Source of the DNA: Flavobacterium sp. 245 | Lineage (GTDB): Bacteria; Bacteroidota; Bacteroidia; Flavobacteriales; Flavobacteriaceae | Assembly (NCBI RefSeq): GCF_004362055.1 | Contig: NZ_SNXB01000010.1 | Location: forward strand, 1-64,000 | Reading direction: 5' to 3' | DNA: 64,000 nucleotides | Shown here: piece by piece, positions 17,515-25,839 of the stretch | Layout: the number at the start of each line of letters is the position of its first letter | Position numbering within the stretch: position 1 is the first letter of the stretch | Position numbers and translations under genes: made by a program | Notes under the pieces: model-generated | The model's database searches: none | Told to the model about the DNA's origin: nothing | Seen by the model: the letters and a program-made list of their open reading frames with translations, nothing else

Positions 17515-18939
17515 ATGCTTAAAAAACTATCATATATAACATTGTTTGCATTGACGCTTGTGTCTTGCAGCGATACCTTGGATGACATTAATAAAAATCC
17601 GAATGCAACTGAAACACCGTTGGCACCTTATCTGTTAACTGGAACTTTAAAACAAGGCGCCGACTTATATTGGGGCGACAGCAATAACTTTAACTCGTCT
17701 TTATTATTTGTGCAGCATTGGGCTAAAATCCAATATACTGAGCCAGATCGATATGATGTATCTAATACTTCTTTCACATCTTTATGGAATACAGGATATG
17801 CAACTTTGGTTACAGATTTGAATACGATTATTAATTTCCCTGCTGAACAGGCAAATTCAAATTATAAAGGCATTGCATTAACATTGCGTTCGTGGACATT
17901 TTTATTGTTGACAGATGCTTACGGAAGTATTCCTTATAAAGAAGCAGGTCAAAAAGTAACACCAGCATATAATACTCAAAAAGAAGTATATACAGGATTA
18001 CTTGAAGATTTGAAACAAGCGCAGTCTTTATTAAATACAACAAACGGCACTGTAACAGGTGATTTGGTTTACAAAGGTGATATTTCTAAATGGAAGAAAC
18101 TGGTAAATTCGCTTCGTTTGCGTATTGCTTTGCGAATTTCAGACAGAGAACCTGCTTTAGCCAAACAGGCAGCAATTGATGCAACGAGTGACGCAGCTGG
18201 AGTACTTAGCAGTAATAACGATACTTTTAAATTTACTTATATTACTTCACCTCAGCAAAATCCTGCTTCGGCTTGGTTTGAAACCCGTGATGATTTTCGT
18301 ATTTCAAAAACTATGGTTGACAAGTTAAATGAGTTAGTTGACCCACGTTTACCTGTATATGCACAATTGCCATCAGATGCAAGCGTTGGTAAATATGTTG
18401 GAGGTGCAAATGGATTATCAAATAGTGATGCAAATAGCCAAGGTTTTGCTAAAACGTCAAAACCGGGAACTTATTTCTTGACTTCGTCATCACCGGCTGT
18501 AATTGCTTCTTATTCAGAAACGTTGTTTAATCTTTCTGAGGCTGTTGCCCGAGGTTATATTTCTGGAAATGCAGAACAGCTTTATAAAAGTGCTATTACA
18601 GCGTCTTTCAATCAATTCGGAATTACCGATGCAACAGTTATAGCTAATTATTTAAATCAGCCAACTGTAAAATATGATGCTGCAAACTATGCAAAATCTA
18701 TTGGTACTCAAAAATGGATTGCATTCTACGGACAAGGTCTTGATGCCTTTACAGAGTGGAGAAGACTTGATTATCCGGTATTGAAGGCAGGACCGGCTAC
18801 CGTTTTAGACGGACAGCTTCCTTCGCGTTTCTTCTATCCGGGTACAGAACAATCTTTAAACGGAGTTAGTTATCAGGCAGCGATCGCTGCTCAAGGAAAG
18901 GATCTTCTTACCACCAAACTTTGGTTTGATGTGAAATAA
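17515..18939 (+). CDS. SusD-like surface lipoprotein (pair 1)
   Basis: A 474-residue nutrient-binding lipoprotein that caps the SusC barrel at 14324. The lipobox is LVSC with Cys18. The sequence (SDTLDDINKNPNAT, then YLLTGTLKQGADLYWG) is typical of the SusD-like_2 branch, shorter and distinct from the other two SusD proteins here. TPR-like helices and the terminal region FFYPGTEQSLNG are present. It is followed after about 25 bases by a strong terminator, so the operon is just these two genes. Members of this branch often occur without linked glycosidases, and a non-polysaccharide substrate is possible. Confidence 0.93.
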   Translation: MLKKLSYITLFALTLVSCSDTLDDINKNPNATETPLAPYLLTGTLKQGADLYWGDSNNFNSSLLFVQHWAKIQYTEPDRYDVSNTSFTSLWNTGYATLVTDLNTIINFPAEQANSNYKGIALTLRSWTFLLLTDAYGSIPYKEAGQKVTPAYNTQKEVYTGLLEDLKQAQSLLNTTNGTVTGDLVYKGDISKWKKLVNSLRLRIALRISDREPALAKQAAIDATSDAAGVLSSNNDTFKFTYITSPQQNPASAWFETRDDFRISKTMVDKLNELVDPRLPVYAQLPSDASVGKYVGGANGLSNSDANSQGFAKTSKPGTYFLTSSSPAVIASYSETLFNLSEAVARGYISGNAEQLYKSAITASFNQFGITDATVIANYLNQPTVKYDAANYAKSIGTQKWIAFYGQGLDAFTEWRRLDYPVLKAGPATVLDGQLPSRFFYPGTEQSLNGVSYQAAIAAQGKDLLTTKLWFDVK

Positions 18940-18965
18940 TAAATTTTTGCCCCCAAAAATATTTG

Positions 18966-18997
18966 AAAAAGCTAAATCGAAAGATTTAGCTTTTTTT
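18966..18997 (+). terminator. Terminator of SusC/SusD pair 1
   Basis: Stem AAAGCTAAATC with GATTTAGCTTT, GAAA loop (18979-18982), then a run of T. Confidence 0.88.
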
Positions 18998-19418
18998 GTT
19001 TTTAGACTCTTTGTAATCTACATAGCCTTAATTATAAGTGTGATAGTTACACAGTGTTGTTGTTTTAAGGGTGCTATTTCTGCCACTTTTCATGATTTAT
19101 ATTTTAAACAGAATCCACTCGTGAAGTAATTCATTTTCTTTTTGAAAAGAAGCCTGATTTTGAACCCTTTTTTGCGTTGCTTTTATTTTGTTTGAATATT
19201 CTGTAATTTTTTCTGCTTTTTTTTATTGATGCCATTTTTTTACGGTAAAAAAAGGACTGAAATGTCTTCGCAAGACTATAGTATCCCCAAAAATGTATTT
19301 TATTACCCCTCATCAGAACCATTATTATCCAATTTTGCACAACAGATCACTAATCGATTCCACCTTAGTCGCAGTGATTCACACTAACTAATTAATTAAC
19401 CAAAACGTAGAACCAAAA
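18998..19418. other. Intergenic region upstream of SusC pair 2
   Basis: About 420 bases with no credible gene. It holds a small hairpin GTCTT-CGC-AAGAC (19264-19276), C-rich patches (TATCCCC, TTACCCCTC at about 19281-19311) that stand out in this AT-rich DNA, and a near-consensus -7 element CAATTTTG (19330-19337). The C-rich patches could bind the regulator of the pair; this is inference. Confidence 0.4.
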
Positions 19419-22400
19419 ATGACAAATTTTATTAGGATTAAAAATGGTCCTGATTGTGTATCGGTATTTAGTTTGAAAAAGAAAATGATAATGCTCTGTG
19501 CATTGCTTTCTTTAACTCAGATTGATGGATACGCTATTAGTGCAAAAAGTGTAAAAGATCATCAAAATGCAAACTTTCAAAAAAACATTAAAGGACAAGT
19601 TAATGATGAAAATGGTATGCCACTGCCGGGTGTAACTGTTTTAGAAAAAGGAAGCAAGAATGCCACCTTAACAGATTTTGACGGAAAATTTACTTTAAAA
19701 GTAGATAATGATAATGCCGTTTTGGTAATCACTTTTCTAGGTTACAAAACAATGGAAGTTTCAGTGAAGGGTGAAGCTTCAATCAATGTTAAACTACAAA
19801 AAGCTACTACTTCATTAGATGAAGTTGTTGTCGTAGGTTACGGTAAAATGAAGAAAAAGGATTTAACGGGTGCAATCGTTCAGGTAACTCCTGATAAGCT
19901 TGCGAATCAAAATCCACAAACAGTTCAGGATGTATTAAGAGGTACTCCAGGTGTAAGAGTAGGTTACGACCCTTCTGCAAAAGGAGGAGGAAGCATCCAA
20001 GTTCGTGGGCAGACTTCTGTATATACTGGAGGAGGTCATAATTCACCGCTTATTATTTTAGATGGAATGCAGTTTTATGGTGAACTTTCAGAAATCAATC
20101 CTGATGATATTCAGCAACTTGATATTTTAAAAGATGCGTCGGCAGCATCTGTATATGGAGCAAAAGCGGCAGCAGGGGTTATTCTTATTTCAACCAAAAA
20201 AGGTAAAGCTGGTAAGCCTATCGTTAGTTTTACTACAAACACAACAATTAGCAACAAGAGTGCTTATCGTGGTGTGTATTCTCCACAGGGATACTTAAAA
20301 TATCGTGAAGATTGGGAAACTGCTCAAACTTATGGTGTTAACACAGCCACGCAACAATATGAAGCATGGATAGCAGGAACAGTTGCTCCTGGAAAGCCTG
20401 GGTATTTTTCAAATCCTAATGATTTAGGCAAATGGGGAATTACTGAAGCGCAATGGTTAGCTTATCAACCAGCTACTCAAACAGTAGGAAAAAGTTCTAA
20501 AGAAGTGTGGGGAGCACGTTTGGGATTGAATTTTGATCCTTCACTGATGGCAAATTTCCTAGCTGATAAAACGCATGATTGGAGTGACAGTTCTTTTAGA
20601 ACAGGTATTAATCATGACAATAATTTAAGTATTTCTGGAGCAGGCGACAAGGTAAACTACTACATGTCTTTTGGTTATTTGACTTCAGAAGGAGCTATTG
20701 TTGGAAATGATTATAAATCAGCTCGTTCTAATATGAAAGTTGATGCTAAGATTACAGATTGGCTTGACTTTGGAGCAAACATTAATTTCCAAGATCGATC
20801 TGATGGAGATGTTACGCCTTCTTTAGGTACAAATGCTGGAGATAATAATATGATGAGAACCAGCCCGTTTGGAACTTTTATAGATGCAAATGGCAATTAT
20901 GAGAGACAGCCAATGGGAAAAAATGTTTCAGGACAGAATTATAACTATTACTACGAGCGTCAATATATTGAGAAAGAGACAGGATTTACAACATTGAATG
21001 CTATTTTCAATACAAAAGTAACATTGCCTTTGGGGATCACGTATTCATTTAATATTTCTCCTCGTTATCAATTTTATCACGATCGTTATTTCAGGTCAAC
21101 GCAGAATCCAAACTGGCCTGCAGCTACTACTGGAGCAAATAGAAATAATGCTACAAGATTTGAATATAACTTGAATAATACATTAGCATGGGATTATACA
21201 ATTGCTGAAAAACATCACATCGTTGCTACTTTTGTTCAAGAAGCTGAAGAACGTCGTTATTGGTCTGATGGAATGGATGCCTATAATATTCAGCCTTCAG
21301 ATGCATTAGGATTTCACCTTGTAAATACTGCAACAATGGCGAATAGTGCGATTAGATCATACGACTCGCATGAAACTGCAGATGGTTTGATGGGAAGACT
21401 TTTCTACTCGTATGATAATCGTTACATGTTGACAGCAACTGTACGTCGTGATGGATATTCGGCATTTGGAGCTTCAAATCCTTATGCAGTTTTCCCTTCT
21501 TTTGGTGTGGCATGGACCTTTAAAAATGAAAGCTGGTTTAATTGGGACGCGATGAGCACAGGTAAATTACGTTTGTCTTGGGGTAGAAATGGAAACAGAT
21601 CGCTTGCAGATCCATACATTTCTCTAGCAAACCTAGTAAATACTGGAACGATGGGATATTTAGATCCTTCAGGAAAAGCGCTTGAGATGAAATATTTAGC
21701 ACTTGACCGTATGGCAAATCCAAATTTAGAATGGGAAAAAACTACATCAACAAATATTGGTCTTGATTTAGGTTTTTTAAATGATCGTATTACTGCTACT
21801 ATAGATTTTTACAAGGCATCTACTCATGATATGATTATGAGTCAATCATTGCCTGGTTTCACTGGATTTTCATCAATTGCAACCAATCTTGGAGAGGTTC
21901 AAAATCAAGGTTTTGAATTGAGTATTAACAGTCTTAATATGAAAAAACCAAACTTTGAATGGCGTACTACATTTGGAATATCGTATAACGAAAATAAAAT
22001 TGTGTCGTTATATGGAAATATGGTAGATATTAAAGATGCGAGTGGTAATGTTATTGGAAAAAAAGAGGGTGATGATTCAGCTAATGGATGGTTTATAGGC
22101 AGACCGATTTCTCAAATCTGGGATTATAAAGTAACAGGAATTTGGCAAAAGGATGAGTGGAAAGAAGCTCAAAAATTCGGGCAACGTCCTGGAGATCCAA
22201 AAGTTCAAAATAGCTATACAGCAGATGATGTAGATGCGGTAGATGCAAATGGTGCTGCTTATAAAAAAGCAGTTTATAACGAAAAAGACAAGCAGTTTAT
22301 AGGGAATTCAAATCCTCCGGTACAATGGTCGTTGCGTAATGACTTTAAGATTTATAAAAATTGGGACTTGGGTATTAGCATGTATTCAAATGTGGGAGGC

Positions 22401-22787
22401 AAATCACTTAGTTCAATTTATATGAACACTTTCAACGATGCCAGTTTGTATAAATTCAATTTCAATCCATATGTGAATCCGTATTGGACACTTGACAATC
22501 CAACTAATGACTGGGCACGTCTTGATGCTAAAGGGCCTGCTGGAACTCCAGTTGCACCAGGAAGATTGTATGATCGCAGTTTTATTCGTTTAGACAACAT
22601 TTCGTTAGCATATACGCTTCCTAGAGATCTTTTAGATCGCGCTCATATTAAAAACATAAAAATTTATGCTTCAGTTCAAAACGTAGCAACATGGGCGGCT
22701 TCTAAAGAATGGAAATATTTTGGAGATCCAGAAACAGGAGGATTGGCTACAAGACAATTTAATTTAGGTTTTAATTTCCAACTTTAA
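19419..22787 (+). CDS. SusC-family TonB-dependent outer-membrane transporter (pair 2)
   Basis: A 1122-residue SusC homologue. The N-terminus has a polar extension before the hydrophobic signal core (MIMLCALLSL at about 23-32), a common layout in this family. A carboxypeptidase-regulatory-like domain (about 57-125), TonB-box-like VVVVGYG (136-142), plug (about 145-260, with NPDDIQQLDILKDASAAS and GAKAAAGVILIST) and a C-terminal barrel ending NLGFNFQL follow. It is complete and intact, with its SusD partner 13 bases downstream. No enzyme gene is attached to this pair, so the substrate cannot be inferred. Confidence 0.95.
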   Translation: MTNFIRIKNGPDCVSVFSLKKKMIMLCALLSLTQIDGYAISAKSVKDHQNANFQKNIKGQVNDENGMPLPGVTVLEKGSKNATLTDFDGKFTLKVDNDNAVLVITFLGYKTMEVSVKGEASINVKLQKATTSLDEVVVVGYGKMKKKDLTGAIVQVTPDKLANQNPQTVQDVLRGTPGVRVGYDPSAKGGGSIQVRGQTSVYTGGGHNSPLIILDGMQFYGELSEINPDDIQQLDILKDASAASVYGAKAAAGVILISTKKGKAGKPIVSFTTNTTISNKSAYRGVYSPQGYLKYREDWETAQTYGVNTATQQYEAWIAGTVAPGKPGYFSNPNDLGKWGITEAQWLAYQPATQTVGKSSKEVWGARLGLNFDPSLMANFLADKTHDWSDSSFRTGINHDNNLSISGAGDKVNYYMSFGYLTSEGAIVGNDYKSARSNMKVDAKITDWLDFGANINFQDRSDGDVTPSLGTNAGDNNMMRTSPFGTFIDANGNYERQPMGKNVSGQNYNYYYERQYIEKETGFTTLNAIFNTKVTLPLGITYSFNISPRYQFYHDRYFRSTQNPNWPAATTGANRNNATRFEYNLNNTLAWDYTIAEKHHIVATFVQEAEERRYWSDGMDAYNIQPSDALGFHLVNTATMANSAIRSYDSHETADGLMGRLFYSYDNRYMLTATVRRDGYSAFGASNPYAVFPSFGVAWTFKNESWFNWDAMSTGKLRLSWGRNGNRSLADPYISLANLVNTGTMGYLDPSGKALEMKYLALDRMANPNLEWEKTTSTNIGLDLGFLNDRITATIDFYKASTHDMIMSQSLPGFTGFSSIATNLGEVQNQGFELSINSLNMKKPNFEWRTTFGISYNENKIVSLYGNMVDIKDASGNVIGKKEGDDSANGWFIGRPISQIWDYKVTGIWQKDEWKEAQKFGQRPGDPKVQNSYTADDVDAVDANGAAYKKAVYNEKDKQFIGNSNPPVQWSLRNDFKIYKNWDLGISMYSNVGGKSLSSIYMNTFNDASLYKFNFNPYVNPYWTLDNPTNDWARLDAKGPAGTPVAPGRLYDRSFIRLDNISLAYTLPRDLLDRAHIKNIKIYASVQNVATWAASKEWKYFGDPETGGLATRQFNLGFNFQL

Positions 22788-22800
22788 AAATTATTCAACA

Positions 22801-24804
22801 ATGAAAAAATATATAAAAAATAAAATTACAAGACTAGTGCCTTTTGCAGTATTGGCAGTGTTGGCTAGTTCTTGTTCAAAAGATTTTCTCGAATCTGACC
22901 CGCTTTCGTTTTACGAACCTGAAACGACATTTTCTACCGAAGCTGGCTTGCAGGCAACTTTAGCATTGTGCGATAAACAGTTGCGTAATAATTACATTCA
23001 CTATGGTTATTCTGGTGTTAGTGTGCCAATCGGTACAGAGTATCTTTTCTCTGACATGGCGCAATATGGAAAAACAGATACAGGAAGTAATATTGCTGAT
23101 TATGCTGCTACTATCGTTCCGACTGGAGATTTTAGAAGAGATCCAAGTGGAGAATCGCTTTATCTAGGTTTTCTTTGGACTGAAGCATATACCGGTATCA
23201 AAAATGCTAATACTGTATTAAGCTATATTGGTAATGTGAAAAGTTTATCTGAAGAGGTGAAAAATAAATATATCGGACAAGCTTATTTTCATAGATCATA
23301 CCGTTATCTTAATCTAGTGTATCAATTTGGCGACATTCCATTGATTACTAAAATTTTGGAGGTGCCAAAGCAGAGTTATTATTCTACTAAAAAAGAAGCC
23401 ATCATCGAAATGATTACAGCAGATATGGAAAAAGCTGTACAATGGGTACCAGAGCAGGCAAAAATTGGATATATAGGTATGGTTAGCAAAGGTGCTTGCC
23501 GTCAGTTATTAATTAAATGTTATTTAGCATCTGGCAAATTCGCAGAAGCTGAAGCGCAAGCAAATATTCTTATTAATCAATCAGGATACTCTTTAGTACA
23601 AAATACTTTAGGGATTTTTGATCCGGGAGGAAATCCTACGGCATGGCCAATTACTAGAAATGTGATTTGGGATTTGCACAGACCTGAGAACAAAGTAATT
23701 TCTGCTAATACTGAAGCTATATTAGTTGCACCAAACGGAGGAGCACAGTCATTTTTAGCATTTTCTTCGATGAGAATTTTTGGACCTAACTGGAACGATG
23801 CTAACTTGATTACTCCTGATGGTAAAACAGCAGCGCCTCGTTTTCCATTGACGGACAAAACGAATTACAATGCAAAATACGATTATCAAAGAGCAATAGG
23901 GCGTGGTATTGGTACGATCAGTGGTTCTTACTATTCACAACATCCTATGTGGGTTGTAAACGGTATTGAAGACAAACAAGATCTTAGACATAACAGTACT
24001 GTTGGTAACTGGGTAAATATGGAAGATCTTAAATATGCTCCTGGAGCTGGTGGAAGTGCTGCATGGGCGGGACAAAGTTTCAGAATGAAAGATGCCGCAG
24101 GTAAATTGTTAGCGCAAGATTCAATTCGTGATTGGTTTGATTTCCCTCATTATAAAATCTTTTATCATGATGTTGTAGCTGAAGCTAATCCAGCAGCAAA
24201 TGATTTTCAAGGAGCTACTGCTGGAGCAAGTGCACATATGTACATCTACCGTTTAGCTGAAACCTATCTACTACGTGCTGAAGCTCGTTTTTATCAAGGT
24301 AATGCTACTGGGGCGGCTCAGGATGTGAATGTGGTAAGAACAAGAGCAAAAGCAACACAAATGTATTCAACAGTAACTATTGGTGATATTTGTGCAGAAA
24401 GAGGAAGAGAACTTTATATGGAAGAATGGAGAAATGTCGAGTTAAAACGTATTTCACACTGTCTTGCAATGAGCGGAAAACCAGATGAATGGGGTAATAC
24501 GTACAGCAAAACCAATTGGGATAAACAATCTGGGAAGGATGCTACTGGAGGAAGTTATTGGTGGCAGCGTATTGTTCATTACACGCTTTACAACAAATAT
24601 CCAAATGGTATTGCTCTTAAGCCAGGTGTAAAGTTTTATACTATGGACAAGCGTAATAATTACTGGCCAATTCCGTACAGACTTGCTATTGAACCTAACA
24701 TCAAAGGTCAATTAAGCCAAAACTATGGTTATGATGGCTACAACGAGGCAACTAAAGTTTGGGATAAATGGCAGGATGCTGTTGATGATGAAAGTAAAAT
24801 TTAA
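22801..24804 (+). CDS. SusD/RagB-family surface lipoprotein (pair 2)
   Basis: A large (667-residue) RagB/SusD nutrient-binding lipoprotein. The signal peptide ends in a lipobox with Cys25 (ASSCSK). The N-terminal SusD domain (DFLESDPLSFYEPETTF), TPR helices with RAEARFYQG, and the typical end segment (RNNYWPIPYRLAIEPN to LSQNYGY) are present. It works with the SusC at 19419, and the two form a two-gene operon closed by the terminator at 24891. Most SusD proteins are 480-620 residues; the additional length lies in the middle and may shape the ligand site. Confidence 0.94.
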   Translation: MKKYIKNKITRLVPFAVLAVLASSCSKDFLESDPLSFYEPETTFSTEAGLQATLALCDKQLRNNYIHYGYSGVSVPIGTEYLFSDMAQYGKTDTGSNIADYAATIVPTGDFRRDPSGESLYLGFLWTEAYTGIKNANTVLSYIGNVKSLSEEVKNKYIGQAYFHRSYRYLNLVYQFGDIPLITKILEVPKQSYYSTKKEAIIEMITADMEKAVQWVPEQAKIGYIGMVSKGACRQLLIKCYLASGKFAEAEAQANILINQSGYSLVQNTLGIFDPGGNPTAWPITRNVIWDLHRPENKVISANTEAILVAPNGGAQSFLAFSSMRIFGPNWNDANLITPDGKTAAPRFPLTDKTNYNAKYDYQRAIGRGIGTISGSYYSQHPMWVVNGIEDKQDLRHNSTVGNWVNMEDLKYAPGAGGSAAWAGQSFRMKDAAGKLLAQDSIRDWFDFPHYKIFYHDVVAEANPAANDFQGATAGASAHMYIYRLAETYLLRAEARFYQGNATGAAQDVNVVRTRAKATQMYSTVTIGDICAERGRELYMEEWRNVELKRISHCLAMSGKPDEWGNTYSKTNWDKQSGKDATGGSYWWQRIVHYTLYNKYPNGIALKPGVKFYTMDKRNNYWPIPYRLAIEPNIKGQLSQNYGYDGYNEATKVWDKWQDAVDDESKI

Positions 24805-24890
24805 TATGTTTTATTTTGCCCCTAAATTAAAGTTTAAGAAATAAAGCAATAGAATAAATAGCTTCACATATTTTTAAGGAAGCTAAAGCA

Positions 24891-24924
24891 AAAACGAGTT
24901 AATTTATTTTAACTCGTTTTTTTT
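24891..24924 (+). terminator. Terminator of SusC/SusD pair 2
   Basis: AAAACGAGTTAA (24891-24902) pairs with TTAACTCGTTTT (24909-24920), followed by T. Confidence 0.87.
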
Positions 24925-25050
24925 ATTGAAATAATTGGATCGTAATTTAAGTTAGAACATATTGTTATTTTATAAAACATTGAAATGATGCTGTAAGATA
25001 AAAATCGTAATTGTGCTTTAATTTTAGAAACAATATTAAGCAAGAAAATT

Positions 25051-25830
25051 ATGAGAGCGATATGGACAGGTTCAGTGAGTTTTGGATTGATAAATATTCC
25101 AATTAAAATGTTTTCGGCGGTTCAGGAGAGCAGTCTCGATATGGATATGCTGGATAAAAAAGATAATGCCAATATTAAATTTAAGCGGGTCAATGAAGAT
25201 ACAGGCAAAGAAGTTGATTTTGCTGATATCGTAAAAGGGTATAAAATCGATGATAAATATGTCATTCTAGACGATTCAGATTTTGAAGCAGCCGATGCAA
25301 TCAAAACCAAAACAATCGATATTGAAAGTTTTGTTCTCGAAAAAGAAATTCCAAGTATTTATTATGAACAACCCTATTACTTGGAACCTGATAAAGGTGC
25401 AATGAATGCTTACGGTTTGCTTCGCGATGCGCTCGAAGGTTCAGGCAAAGTAGGTGTAACGCGTTTTGTTTTACGAAATAAAGAAAGTCTCGCGATTTTA
25501 AAACCGGATAAAAATGTGATTGTTTTAAACCGAATCAGATTTGAACAGGAAATAAGAGCTACAGATGAATTAAAACTGCCCCCAATTTCTAAAACTGCTA
25601 CAAAAGAAATGGATATGGCCGAAAAGCTAATTGATCAGCTTACAGAGAAATTCGATATCACGGGTTTTAAAGACGAATATACAGCCAAGCTTTTGGATAT
25701 TATTAAAAAGAAAGCCAAAGGAAAAGTTCAAAAAGCTTCTCCTGAAATGAAAGTGGTTCACAAACAAAATGACGATTTAATGTCGATGTTAAAAGCAAGT
25801 TTAGAGACTAAGAAGAAAAAATCTTCTTAG
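25051..25830 (+). CDS. ku: Ku protein, non-homologous end joining
   Basis: Bacterial Ku homodimer that binds DNA ends and recruits LigD. The 259-residue length is usual. The start MRAIWTGSVSFGLINIPIKMF is diagnostic, and the core (YYLEPDKGAMNAYGLLRDAL, KVGVTRFVLRNKESLAIL) is intact. The C-terminal tail after about 215 is Lys-rich (IKKKAKGKVQKASP, KKKKSS), as in Ku proteins whose tails bind DNA and LigD. It is convergent with ligD, with nine bases between the stop codons. The stop codon lies inside a terminator hairpin. No regulatory site is obvious upstream. Confidence 0.96.
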   Translation: MRAIWTGSVSFGLINIPIKMFSAVQESSLDMDMLDKKDNANIKFKRVNEDTGKEVDFADIVKGYKIDDKYVILDDSDFEAADAIKTKTIDIESFVLEKEIPSIYYEQPYYLEPDKGAMNAYGLLRDALEGSGKVGVTRFVLRNKESLAILKPDKNVIVLNRIRFEQEIRATDELKLPPISKTATKEMDMAEKLIDQLTEKFDITGFKDEYTAKLLDIIKKKAKGKVQKASPEMKVVHKQNDDLMSMLKASLETKKKKSS

Positions 25831-25837
25831 TTTTTTT
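25808..25837 (+). terminator. Terminator overlapping the ku stop codon
   Basis: CTAAGAAGA (25808-25816) pairs with TCTTCTTAG (25822-25830), followed by seven T. The last three bases of the right arm are the ku stop codon TAG. The left arm is preceded by few A, so it works mainly for the plus strand. Confidence 0.75.
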
Positions 25838-25839
25838 GT

